DNA from: Clavelina lepadiformis
Taxonomy: Eukaryota > Chordata > Ascidiacea > Aplousobranchia > Clavelinidae
Assembly: GCF_947623445.1 (NCBI RefSeq)
Contig: NC_135240.1
Coordinates: forward strand, 7,998,001-8,062,000
Reading direction: 5' to 3'
DNA length: 64,000 bases
Shown: piece after piece, positions 13,245 to 25,011 of the stretch
How positions within the stretch are numbered: the first letter of the stretch is position 1
Layout of the letters: each line of letters begins with the position of its first letter
Notes under the pieces: model-generated
Databases searched by the model: none
What the model was told of the DNA's origin: nothing
The model's input: only the letters and a program-made list of their open reading frames with translations
Made by a program: the position numbers and the translations under genes

Positions 13245-15735
13245 TCAATCAATAACTGGCAAACACTTTGCCAAGAATGATATAATGATATTAAAAATGC
13301 CACCCAGGCCACTACAGGTGTTTGTTAGCCAGCTGACCAGGTTTTCATCCATTGTTGTCAAACCACGGTTCCCACAAGGATGGCGGTATGTGGGACAAGA
13401 TGTTATGACGTGATCTGCAGCCTGCTCTACTGAACCACACTCACAGGCCGCAGATAGAGTCATACCCCATTTGTGCTTAGTTGAGCGGAAGAGGCCAACG
13501 CCAGTTCGAAGGCGATTGAGCTTCATCGAAGCACACCTGGGAAAATGCATTCCCGGTGGCGATGTGCTAGAGACAGTGTGGCTCTCTTGCGGCGAAGCTC
13601 AGATGGGTGGATACCTGCTAGGACAAACAGGTTTTCTGTTGATGTGGGGTGCAGGCATCCAGTCACTAAATGCAGAGCAACGTAGAACGTAGCTCCCAGT
13701 ATCTATGAGACGAGTGTGAGCACTACGACACCAAGCTGGTGTGTACTGTGTAGTACTCGGCGGCAGAGTGGACCAAAGCCAGGGTAGCTGTGCGAAGTGT
13801 TGTACCTCCAGCATCCCAGCTAGATCTTGCCAGTCGTCTCAAAAACCCAGCGCGTGTAGTTAGTTTTTTTGCGAAGTGACTCCAGGTGTCGACGAAACGT
13901 GAGTGCCCTATCCAGCTTTATGCCGAGGTATGTTGGTACGGCAGTGAAAGGGAGAGGACGTCCATCAACAGTGATGTTGACCTCACGTTGTGCCTCCTGG
14001 TTGTACAGGTGGAAGTCAGCCGTCACCTTTTTGGTTACACTGAGCTTCAGCTTCCATTTCTGTAGATAAGTGGATATGGTTACCCTATCCTGGGTTAGGG
14101 ACCCCTCCAACTCCTGCCAGTTTTCTGCTCTATGCATAATTGCCAAATCATCAGCGTAAGCAAACTTTTTGGCAATTGTTTCTGGCAGGTCGTGCGTATA
14201 GATGTTGAAAAGGAGGGGAGCCAGGACTGATCCCTGTGGGACACCATTTCGCAGGCGTCGTAATCTGCTTTTTGTGCCATCACCGGTGGTGAGGGTGAAA
14301 CAGCGATTTCGGACAAGTTCCATGATTAGAGAAACCATGTGTCTGTCCGGCAGTAGGCGCAAAATCTTGCAGGTGAGGCCGCGATGCCAAACGCTATTGT
14401 AGGCAGCTGTGAGATCGACAAACACAGCACCTGCTTTTTTCTTAGCCGAGATCCTCTATCGCAGTGGTCCCCAACCCCCGGTCCGCGGACCAGTACCGGT
14501 CCGTAGGTCAGTTGGTACCGGTCCGCACAGGGTACTGTTAATTAGTGTGGGAACCCCTTTTGTTGCGACAACGAAGCAACGGAATAACCTGGACGTTAGC
14601 AAGACACTTCGAGTGTCATTATCTCCTATTATCCCCAGATGGAATCGTCTCGTTGCAGAGAAACAAGCTCAGGGTTCTCATTGATTTAACGATGGATTGA
14701 AAATTTTGCAAATTTAAATCACTTGATATTCGTTTTAATTCAATTTCAATTTCATTTTGAATGCATGTTCAAATACAAGAAAATTAAAAAAAATCTGCGT
14801 CTCCCCCACCCTTTTAGTGGGTCGCGGTAGAATTATCAAACGTAGACCGGTCCGCGGAGACAAAAAGGTTGGGGACCACTGCTCTATCGGCTTCATAGGC
14901 TTTGGGATGGCAACCACAGCTTTTTTCCAGATTTTCGAGAGCTTGAGTGTGTGTAAACAGGAAGACAAGAACTTGTTTAGCCAGGACTTTAAAGCAGCTC
15001 CGGCATAGATAATTAGCTCCGGGCAAATTGAAACAGGGCCTGGAGCTTTCCCAGACTTTAGCAGCTGGAGGGCGCTAGCAAACTCTTCTGGAGTAAAATC
15101 TCCAGAGATTGTTTTACCAGAAGGTGTAGGGATCCTCCAGAGCTCAGCCACCTCATTGTTAACAAGGTAGGCTGATTTGCGCTCTTTCGCTCCATAGACC
15201 CCATTCTTTACCAACTGTGAGGCAATACAGTTGGCAGAGATGAGGCATTGGCGATGCGTTTGTCTGGACCTGCCAGTCAGGTTGTTGATTGTGTTCCATG
15301 CCAGTCGACTGGAGTGCGTGAAGTCGATGGTGTTGACAGCCTCTGTCCAGCGCTCTCTTCGTTTTTCATCGAGTCGAGCATGCAATGCAGAAGCGGCTGA
15401 TTTTGATGCCTCGCCCTGCTGAGCCTTCAGAAAAGTCTGGAAGAGGCTCTCACACTCCGCATCCCAACACGGTTTATAGTTATTTGTACGACCGCGTGGG
15501 ATTGATCGCTTGGCTGCTTTAACGATGGCAGAACTGAAGTCCTGGTAAGCCTCATCTATCAAGGCCCGTATCCGGAGGTAGAAGGTCCTGGGCGAGCTCG
15601 TTGGTAGTGCGACTATAGGCTATAGTTCCCAATTGGCCTTGCGGAAGTTCCAACGCTTATATGGCTCACTTGGAACTGGGAGAATAGTTCTCGGAGTCAT
15701 AATAAGCGAGGGTCGATGTTGGGACCTTGGAAACT
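13245..15735 (-). mobile_element. 5'-truncated, decayed non-LTR retrotransposon (LINE)
   Basis: Read on the minus strand, the pieces follow in order: a linker region (15735-14890), the reverse transcriptase core (14425-13820) and a C-terminal cysteine/histidine segment (13550-13245) with a C-x-C...H...C pattern. The RT core shows FVDLTAAYNSVW, the GVPQGSVLAPLLFNIY block and the catalytic YADD (about 14147-14158). The endonuclease domain is missing, so the copy is 5'-truncated. The frame is lost between the RT core and the C-terminal part (13599-13814 reads in shifted frames), and a stop interrupts the segment above 15562, so it is inactive. A DNA transposon is inserted in it at 14462-14881. 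The RT blocks resemble Jockey/CR1-type LINEs; I am not certain of the clade. Confidence 0.85.
14462..14881. mobile_element. hAT-like non-autonomous DNA transposon nested in the LINE
   Basis: The 420-bp element starts CAGTGGTCCCCAACC and ends with the reverse complement GGTTGGGGACCACTG. It is flanked by a perfect 8-bp target duplication, CTCTATCG (14454-14461 and 14882-14889). The 8-bp duplication and CAGTGG termini are typical of hAT elements. Subterminal GGTCCGCGGACC-like sequence is present at both ends. No transposase frame is visible. It inserted after the LINE did. Confidence 0.92.
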
Positions 15736-17815
15736 TATCTGAAACTTTCATTACGTGAAGCTACATGCAATCTATTTTTGAATTAGAATCAGAGAATTTA
15801 GCAAGTAGGGCTTTAGTAGGCTACATGCAGCTTTCGATATTCGGACTTTAAGAAGACGCGCAAAACAACTGAATTAATACAAGCCTATTTTGTATAAGTC
15901 TTAATCTGGCTCCATTTGCTCTGCGTCTGTTAACCGCCTGTAATGACTACAGTCAGTCATTTGGGGCGTTGATTATGTTAAGCTAAACGATTTGTGTTGT
16001 AGTTGTAACAATATTCATTAAAACAAACAAATACTCATTTCAAAAAATACAATGAAAATAGAAAGTTTGTTACAATCAATATCATTGTTAAACTATATAT
16101 CTTTCTGTGTGAAACATAAAGATGCTGCTCCATACTGGATCCTACTACCTATACTAGATATCTATGATTCATTTTTACCCAAGCATACTTTGTTTCCAGT
16201 TTTTAAGTGAAGTATTTAGATAGGGATGTCCCCTTTCCAAATTTATTTTTACAGTACAAAATTGCTGTAGGTCACTGGTCTGCTACGACTGCTGGTCATT
16301 GTGACAGTATTTAGGAATTAACATAGTTTACCTGCGATTAGGAAAATTATTATTTTATTTTACTGTAAAATATTAATTTACGCTAGTTTCGACCTTGATT
16401 GTACCGGGATATCCAGAGCTGGGCAACCAAAAGAGCGTTGTTCACGTTCTCGATCGTCAATGAAAAATCGTCAATTGTTCGTGATTTCCCTTTTCTAACA
16501 GAAAAAGAAGGTTTTTTGCCCCCCCTCCGCCCTTCTTAACCATTCAAAGATAATTTCACTCCGGTGCATTTTCGAAAACCCGTCGCATTCATATGACTGT
16601 ATGATGCCATAGTGTAAAGTGTGGCATCACCTGCAGTCAGATCGGGCTTGGCAGAATTCGGCGTGTGCAGGTGTACAACGGCCAGTAAAGTTTGTACCTA
16701 TTCTATCTTTCCTCAGTGTATTTTGCACCTAACAGTTTGTAACTGGGCTTGGCCCGCTTAGATTTATCACTCGATCTCCGGCTATATCTGTGGGCTGGAT
16801 AAATTTTCTTCTATTTTGATTGAAGTTCGGGCAATAGTGACGGCTCAAAGGATGAACCCAGCATTGCTTATTTGTCACGAATCGATGATTCTAAAGATTT
16901 TTCACGGTGCTATGATAGGCTGGTGTCTTTTCTTCGTGTCTAGGCCTAGTCTTTAGTGTTGGTGGGATTGGATTGGACTCGTCCGCCACCCTTTAAAGAC
17001 TCACCTTTAAAGCATACTATACCCATGGTCGAATATAAGCTAATAAGCTGCATAAATCTTTCGTTTGTGGCCCCTTCTTAAACGACAACAGCATAGGAAC
17101 GTAGTTGCTTACATAGTGGTAGTTTACTTAAAGTTTATTTTAGGTGTGCAGCTGCCATGAAATACAGACCAGATTGCAGGCTGGAAAATGCCTCTGCATC
17201 ATGTCAACTTTAAACAAAAATGTTGAAAAAGGAAATGTTCACTTTAGCTCATCCGTTTCTCTCTTTCTAATATGAGAAAGAGCATAAAGTCTCTTTTTTA
17301 AGGATTACACATAATTTATTAACAAAAAAACTCGGCCTACAGGCTTTGTGTACAACCTACCAGACTGTAGAGAACACCTGGTGCAACCAGCGAACCCAGG
17401 TGATAGCCGTCCCAGTCACCCCAACTTTAGTCACCCTATACCCTCGAGATTGCGACAAAAAGTGCCATTCTTTCCAGTCCGGCCCCCAGGCTTCGCATTT
17501 CGCCTAGCCCTCATTGCAGTCTGAAAAATGCACCAGGTGCATCATTTTGCACTGCGAGTTCAGTCGTTCTGCACAAGACAATGTCTGAACCTGGCCCGGA
17601 ATGATGAGTACGCAATAGTGACTGACTAATTTAGTCATGCAATGATTTTCTCAGTCTGAAGATAAATATTTCACTACCATGCTTATATTGTAATGACATA
17701 ATTATCCAACAAAATCTGTTTATTACATTGTTTTGTTGCTTGATTGCTAGTGAAGCCGGCTTTTTGCAATACGTGATATTCTTATCTAGACCTGAAGTTG
17801 TGTAGATTAAAAGAA
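15736..17815. other. Intergenic spacer before CHRAC1
   Basis: No gene or RNA gene can be supported on either strand. The first part has ordinary AT-rich composition. A C-rich patch (about 16518-16535) sits in the middle, and one TAGGCCTA palindrome lies at 16941. The end of the region should hold the CHRAC1 promoter. Confidence 0.5.
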
Positions 17816-18810
17816 ATGGATGTTAAGTCTTCAAAACCACCTGTTGCTACGGGCTTGCCTATGTCCAGGGTGAAAATTATTATGAAAAGTTCTCCGGATG
17901 TTGACCACATCAGTCCAGATGCATTGTTTGCCATGACCAAGGCCACGGTAATTTTTAGTTGATCTAGTAAAGTCTGGTTTTCCAATGAACACATCCACGT
18001 CAGACTTTTTTAAAGTTTTTGCATGCTTAATTCAGTGATTGAATTCAAAGTTATAGCAATGAATTTAGTATATGCAACTTTAATATTCGGTAATTATTAT
18101 CACTTATTCCTCATTTAAGTTGTCATATACCAGTAATCCGGTGTACTTATAGTTTGCAACCAGATGACGTCACAATTTGAGTAGCTGGGGTCTAGTATAC
18201 GAAGGCATCCTGTGGTTGTGCACTTCTGTACAAGTTTGAGAATTTTAGTTGTTTTTGTGGCTAAAATGTACGTTTTATTGTTTTATTCTCTGTATTATTT
18301 ATCAATTGACTTACATTATGCAAATACATTTTTAGGAATTATTTGTTGCTCATTTGTCAAATGAAACCTTCAAAAACAATGACAAAAAAGGTATTGAGTA
18401 TTGTGAACTGGCAAATGTGGTCAATAACGATGATATTTTTGGCTTTTTACAAGGTATGCAGAATACAAGTAGTATATACTCATTGTACTGTTGTGTGTTG
18501 ATAATTTTTAAAATCAATTGCATAACACAGAAGTGTAAAAAGTATCTATACTATATGTATGTTATATATGACAAATATTACATTTATAAGTATTTGTAAC
18601 TGTGCAATAATGCAAATATTTGAAATTTTTGTAAATTGTTTTTTAACTTAACGCTATAGTGCTTTAAGTTAACAATTCTCGTTAAGCGTTGTTTTATCTT
18701 TTCTTTCAGAAGTGATACCTCACAAGATAACCGTCCGAGAATATTGGAAGCTCATTGGAAAAGTAGATGAAGATGACGACAGTGAGAAAAGTAGTAGCGA
18801 GAGCGAATGA
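17816..18810 (+). CDS. CHRAC1: Chromatin accessibility complex protein 1 (histone-fold)
   Basis: Small histone-fold protein that pairs with POLE3 (CHRAC17) in the ACF/ISWI remodelling complex CHRAC and helps nucleosome sliding in the nucleus. Exons: 17816-17947, 18336-18453, 18710-18810, giving 116 aa. The N-terminal block LPMSRVKIIMKSSPDV matches the vertebrate LPLSRIRVIMKSSPEV block, the first helix of the NF-YC-like histone fold. The middle exon has the ELFVAHLS...YCELANVV helices, and the C-terminus is an acidic/serine tail, as in the human protein. An acceptor-like GTTGTGTAG ends 11 nt before the ATG, which could be a spliced-leader trans-splice site. Intron 1 contains a MITE-like element. 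Confidence 0.93.
18154..18222 (+). repeat. Short MITE-like inverted-repeat element, copy 2 (in CHRAC1 intron 1)
   Basis: It shares the core AACCAGATGACGTCACAATT and the right end TGGTTGTGCA with copy 1. The left terminus has lost two bases (TGCAACCA). It lies entirely within an intron. Confidence 0.7.
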
Positions 18811-19608
18811 TGCTTGATCTTGTTGAAAGCTTTGCTCAGCAACTTCACGACTGAACTTTAAATTAATGTTTTTGACAACTCAAGTGGATTGGAAGCATGA
18901 GTGAGGAGCATGGTCCATATTTGACATTATGGCTGAATGAAACACTCCCAGTTAATTCCGATAGTTTTAAAATTTCTTTAAATCCTAAACCTTTTGGTTT
19001 TTTGTTAATGTATATGAATATACATGTACTGTTGAGCATTGTATACAATACATTCAAGTATTTACAATAGTTTTGAAGCCATTGATAGTTGTTTTAAATA
19101 GCTGAGAATTTTTCATTTTAGAAAATGAAAGCTGAAAATGTTTTGCTGACAAAATAGTGGAATGTTAACGTAATCTCTTGACCACACACTTCAACGTTGT
19201 ATTTGTTTTATTTTTTATAATGAAAACATAAAGACTTCGAATTACTTTTACCAAACTTCTGCTTTTCAATATTTCTAGCGTTAGGTGGTTAAATGCATTG
19301 TGCAACTACATTCGTTTTTATAAGTAATTGGAGGCTATTTTTATTCAATTATTCTTTAAAGTATTGACTTGTGATATGAATATGTGTTATTTGGTTGTTT
19401 TATTACATGATTTGATTGCAAATCACTGAATGCTGCAATCTCACAAGTTGAGAACTGAAAATTAAAAAATACCCTGGTTATTTTATGCATTTTACTGTCT
19501 GTTATTGTGGTTTCAAAAGGGTAGTCGTTTTTTTTTCTTTAGAACAAATTTCAGTACCAAACACTGCTGTTGATAAATTGCTTTTATAATAGTACTAGGC
19601 TTGTGAAC
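18811..19608 (+). other. CHRAC1 3' UTR and spacer to the Kelch gene
   Basis: Non-coding, AT-rich. A weak polyadenylation candidate, ATTAAA, lies at 19461-19466. The about 800-bp gap is too long for the tight spacing expected of an ascidian operon. Confidence 0.5.
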
Positions 19609-22600
19609 ATGGAAAAGAAAAAAGCAAACTTTTCTAAGAATGTATTCCGAAGCAATCATGCATCAGAATTGTTGAAGAAATTAAATAGGTGAAGAAATTG
19701 TTTTAACAACAAACTTAAACACATTTCTTTGTACATATATCATTAATTACTACAGTGCGTTACCAGCTTCTGTTGCATTTTTGACAAACCTCTCTGTTTC
19801 AGTGATAGAAATTCAGGAAATGAACTTTGCGATATCAGTATCACTGTAGCAAGCCATGAATTTCCTTTGCACAAAAGTGTGGTCTGTGGGTTTTCTGATT
19901 TCTTCAAAAACATATTCTTGTCAGAGGTAGGTTGTAGTATGCAATGGATATTTTTAACTGAACAAGGTTGGAGGTAATAAAATGGCTAGCAGCACTTGTA
20001 AAAAACGGTGAATATTTACATCAACAGATGAAAGAAAAGCACGAGAAAACTGCCTGCATAAATGGAATTAGCGTTGACACAATGGAAACCATTTTAAGCT
20101 TTATCTACACCTCGGAGATTACAATCACCAACTACAATGTCTATGATGTGCTGGCCGCTGCAGATTACATGCAAATTCCAAGTAGGTTTGTTTTGTGATG
20201 CAACATCACGCTTACTGGAGACTAGGAAAAGCTGTACAGTATCTGGTTAAGGTATATTATGTGCTTGATACACTACACACATTTTTCCTCTTTTATGTTT
20301 TGTGATTTAGATGATTGTTTATTGAAAAGTTTTTAAATATTAACTCATTTATTTCTTCTCATGTTTTAAAACTGCGTACATTTCTACCAGACATTAAGGA
20401 ATATTGTCGGACATTTCTACGTCAAAATATTAATGTTGACAATTGTTTGAGCTTACGAGCATATGCTTTGGCATCAAATGACGTGGAACTTATTGGAAAA
20501 GCGGAATCTTTTATTTGTGACAATTTTGCATCTGTTTGTAAAGAAGATTTGCTCAGAGATTCCACATATGATGATTTCACTACTCTATTGCAGTTAAAAG
20601 ATAAGAAGGTAGTTTTGTTAGAGATGCATTGTTACATTAAAAGCTGACAGGGTGGTTTCGTTTATATCATGGGACGGTGAGATTATTTCAAACCTTTTGT
20701 TTTGTGGTTAATTAAATTGTGTCTTCAGTTTTTATGGATCGGTATTTAAAATATATCCCTGTCTTAAGTGTAACTACACAGTAAACATTTGAAAACGATT
20801 TTAAGAACTGTATGTATTAAACAGGTATCAGAAGAGGTGATTTATCATGCTATGATTGGTTGGATAGAATATGATGACACGGAGAGAAAGCAATACCTGA
20901 ATAAACTGCTTCTGATTATTAATTTTGACAAATTGTCAAACGAATTTTTGCAAGATGTTGTTTCAAAGCAGGTAACATCTATGAGTAACTTTAAAACAGG
21001 TTTTCATCAAATCAAATGGGAAAGTGTCACTGAAATTGATTCATGTCAAGCATGTCAAGACGTTAACTTTTGTAATTTTTTGTAGGTCTATGTAATGAAT
21101 TCTCTGGAATGTTCTAACATGATAGTTCACGCACTGCTTGCGAAGGCCAACAAGCCAAATATTCAACAAAATAATACAGACTCAGTTGTTGTGCAACCAT
21201 CACAACAAGCAGTTCAAGAATTTAATATTCCTTGTGGCAGTCAAATTCAGGTATCTACAGCCCCAAAACTTCCACTTCGATTCTACGAAAACCCTGCGAT
21301 CATCCGTCCTTCACCTCAACCAAGTACCTCAATCACTCCTGAATCAAACACGAAACCAAATGCAGAATCAAGTACCCAAGCCCAGCTGAAGCTTCTGCAA
21401 GATAAGCATCAGAAGCTTGCCCAACAACACCAACAGCTTCTGCAGAAACAGCACGTGAAAGCAGTAGCCCAATCTCAAGGTGAGTGAGATAAACTTATAA
21501 AATACATGTATCATCATCAGAGCAGTTCCAACAGAGTTCCCTATCTCTTCAGGATCAGTGAAGAAATTTCTTGTCATGGGAGGTGCTGGTCATGAGAAAA
21601 GCGTTGTCAAATTTGATTTTGGGATTGAATCTACTTGTGTCACAGCGGTATTTTATTAACATATTTCCAAGAAAATGCTTGTACTTTTTATTACTTCTTG
21701 GAAATATGGCAACCAATTAACACTGTTTAGTAACTCTAACAGTTAACTATACATAAGACACAATGTTCTGTGTAAGCACAACGAGACATTAAAGGGAAAT
21801 AATTCTGATGAAAACTGAACATGTTAAATTAAAGCTTTCTTTCACATGAGTTCCAGATTAACCAACTTTATTTCCAGTACAAAGGATAATTATTGTTTTT
21901 TTTTTCAAACTTGTTTTTGTAATTTTTAGTCCATGAAGGTTGGTCGTTCGGGGGCAGCAGCAGCTCGTCTCAACCAGCAGGTGTACATAATGGGTGGACA
22001 GACAAATAAAGTGGAAAAATTGAATCTTCAAGGAGCATCGCAATGGACTTCCGTGTCGAACATGATGAAAATAAGACGATATGTTTCAGCCGCTGTTCTC
22101 GGAGGTACGTTCGGTCACTTCAAATCACTGGCTTTCACTTTTCATGTTAACCTTTGAAAAATTTTTCTTAACTTCAGGTTTCATTTACGCGTACGGAGGA
22201 ATGTCATCGGCTAACGGTGCACAAGTAAGTGGTGAAAAATACGATCATAACAAGGACACCTGGGAGAAAGGACAAAACATGCAAGAACCGAGAGCTGGCC
22301 ACGCTTTAGTTGCTGGACAAGGTAGTACACTTGAAATAATCCATCGTTTCGTTTTTGATTTTCTGGGCGGACTTTTTGCATTGTAGTAGTGCCATTTTCT
22401 TACTCCGAGTTTGTCTTGTTCATTGGTCAGGTCAGCTTTGTGCTGTTGGTGGCTGGAGAGGAAGACTAGACAGTCGCACAGTTCTTGATTCCATTGAATT
22501 CATGGATGTTCGATGTAGCGGTGGTTCGTCTCACGACGGAGCTTTACTCACCGAAAGAGAAGATTTAGCAGCTGTCTTCTTGAACTCGAAAATTTATACG

Positions 22601-23115
22601 ATTGGTTTGCTGCTTTTTAGATAAAACATTGCACGAAGTGATAAAAAATAAAGATAAAACCGTTAAAGCATCTTGCATTAAACTTCAATAAACCTACAAC
22701 AACTTAGTCTACTTTCATTCTCTGTTTTAGGTGGCTGTGATGCTGACGATAACATACTTTCATCTGTTGAGTGTTACGACGTCCGCCGCATGATGGCGCA
22801 AGAGGTGGCGCCAATGCACCACGAGCGGAGTGGTCACAGTGCTTGCGTCGTTGGAGGCAAAATCTACGTCTTTGGAGGAGGGTACGATTGATTAAAAAAA
22901 TAAAACCGTCATACCAGATCGCATTTGATTAGTTTTGTTAGTGATAACTTGTTCTCTGGGAAGTTTCTGTTATCTTAAAAGGAATAACATGTCTTAACTT
23001 TTTGATATTTAGAAGTAACACCATCGAAGTATACGACCCCTTGCAAGACCGCTGGACCATACAACGTTATTTTGGCGATGATCGGAAATTTGCCTGTGTT
23101 GTCCCTATATTGTAA
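19609..23115 (+). CDS. BTB-BACK-Kelch (Kelch-like) protein
   Basis: Probable substrate adaptor for a cullin-3 ubiquitin ligase; the BTB domain binds CUL3 and the Kelch propeller binds the target. Exons: 19609-19688, 19803-19926, 20028-20181, 20391-20608, 20825-20971, 21086-21479, 21553-21647, 21930-22104, 22178-22321, 22431-22604, 22731-22881, 23013-23115, giving 652 aa. The BTB domain spans about residues 28-125 (CDISITVASHEFPLHKSVV), BACK about 125-245 (the N-V-D-N-C-L...A...A region), and the propeller about 373-652, with repeated GG doublets (VMGGAG, IMGGQ, AYGGM, AVGGW, VFGGG). A glutamine/proline-rich insert of about 110 residues sits between BACK and the propeller. The start is the first ATG in frame with the BTB exon. 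I cannot assign a vertebrate KLHL orthologue. Confidence 0.92.
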
Positions 23116-24094
23116 AATTTTTATAACGTCTTGCTTAGTCCAATACTCCAAGCGTAATGTGCATTCTTTAAAATACGATTTTTCTTGTAATTATGCTGCA
23201 GTTCATTCGAACACGGTTTGTTTTTAAATATTGTCACCCATTTTCGTGTAAAAATTTTTAATTAGCTCTTTTGTGAAGTGGATTGCAATTTTATTCTTAG
23301 ATGTGCTTGCTGCTGTTTTAACCGTTATGTTTATTACTTTAACCGCACTTTGACTAAGTCATGCAATACATGTTATGTGCATTAATCGCTCCATTAGCTC
23401 CACGATGTACGTGGTTTTGTATTATAAGTTCATCTATTTTGTTTAATTTTATTGTCTGTGCTTTGATTTTGGGTGTAAATAACTTCTCCAGGTTGTTGTA
23501 TGATATAGCGGAGTATTTGCCCCGGGGCGCTGAAAAGTCTTTGGATGTTTCAAACTTCTCAATTCCCGTCGCTCGAGCCCCGAATACTGAGCTTGCCTTT
23601 GCGCACTGTCGGATCAGTTTATTATGTTTTCGTTGTTTACCTGCACATGTGTGCTTGTCATTGATTTCAGAAACGAACTAAAACTTATTGACCGCATCAT
23701 TCATGCAATGACGTTCGTTCTCGATGTTGGGTTATACCCGAAAATAATTGATACTTTTCGTACCGGTAAATTGATTAAAACAGGATAACTTACTTTGAAC
23801 GGATATGTGGGATTATTTTAACGAATCATTTGTGTGTTTTTCTGAAAAAAGTAAAAAATACCTTAAAACGTTTAGTCGCAAAGCAAGTGTAGCCTGTATA
23901 ATTATGTACAATGGCGTTCGATGCCATACTTGTAAGTTCAGGCAATAATTACAGAACATGTGAAAGGTCAGGTGCGCAATAGATTTTGCAACATCACGAC
24001 TTGGTAACTGGCACTGTCCTGTACGAAAACGGTCGTTTAAGGTAAAAGGTTAATCACAAAATAGTCTCACCTAATTGTTGAATTGGTACCTTTC

Positions 24095-24190
24095 AAAATT
24101 AATTGTTTTAATTAATAAATTAATTGTAAATAATAAATAAAATAAATTATTAATAATAATAAAAAAAATTAATTAATTAATAAATTGTAC
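24095..24190. repeat. AT-only low-complexity tract
   Basis: TTAATTAAT and AATAAATAAAA units, similar in composition and motif to the tract at 968-1040. Confidence 0.6.
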
Positions 24191-24937
24191 GAAGTAAAAA
24201 AAGTTACGCAATACGCAAGAAATTTAAAAGATGAAATATCCACGCAAAACGTCTTTGAAGTTAAAAATTCTGCTCACCCATCGCACTACGTTTTTCAACT
24301 TACGTCGAAGACGAGGCAACCTTAAATTAATATCGCAAGTCTGAAATAATTTTATATAACTTTTTACGGGATTGTATAAAAGGTTCGTTGATGTGTGCTT
24401 GCCCAAATAACAGAAATATATAGCACTCAACGGAATTCATTAATTAAATAGTATACTATGGCATTGTGATGACTATACGCGGTTTCAATCTTTTCAAGTT
24501 GAATGTGAACTTTAACGATGGGGAGTTTTAATTAGAAAGTCCACCTTGTCTTGCGCAAGCACATGCCTCGGCCTGGAACTATATTAAATGTATGTAATTA
24601 CATGAAATGACCCCTTCACCACATATTTTTATACGTGCGCAAAACCAACATAAACATGCCTAATGATTATAAAATACGTTTCGCGTCATCTTACTATCTA
24701 TTATTAAGCCCTTTGAAGTTTGCAATTTAGCAAGACGCCTCAGTAGCGAGAATTGAAAACACTTTCTGAGTTTCTTACTCTAATTACACCTGATCTCCAT
24801 ATCGGGCAAAAATATTCTCACGACTGGTCTCAATTACCGTGTAATTAACTAAACTGCGTCTACGAAATGAAAAAACGTTTCTGGGTTTCAAAACACGGTG
24901 TGGTATTAAACGTCACGTTTTAAATGCGACTCCATGG

Positions 24938-24944
24938 TATATAA
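24938..24944 (+). promoter_or_regulatory. TATA box of the sushi/SMB gene
   Basis: TATATAA followed by GGGTCTCTCTTCG, 68-74 nt upstream of the ATG at 25012. The expected transcription start is about 30 bp downstream, leaving a short 5' UTR. Confidence 0.7.
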
Positions 24945-25011
24945 GGGTCTCTCTTCGTCGAAAATATCACAGCTGCTTTGACAGTTGACCTACATAGACG
25001 TTCATACCAGT

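Larger units (their letters stand above)
23116..25011. other. Intergenic region upstream of the sushi gene
   Basis: No gene is supported. The 106-codon open frame at 23361-23681 has no domain or splice context. The region holds an AT-only tract (24095-24190) and the TATA box of the next gene. Confidence 0.5.

Noticed and set aside
13599-13814. Open frame within the LINE as an independent gene
   Set aside because: It is a frame-shifted stretch of the LINE between its RT core and C-terminal segment.
23361-23681. 106-codon plus-strand frame after the Kelch gene
   Set aside because: No domain and no continuity with the Kelch exons, which end at a stop at 23115.
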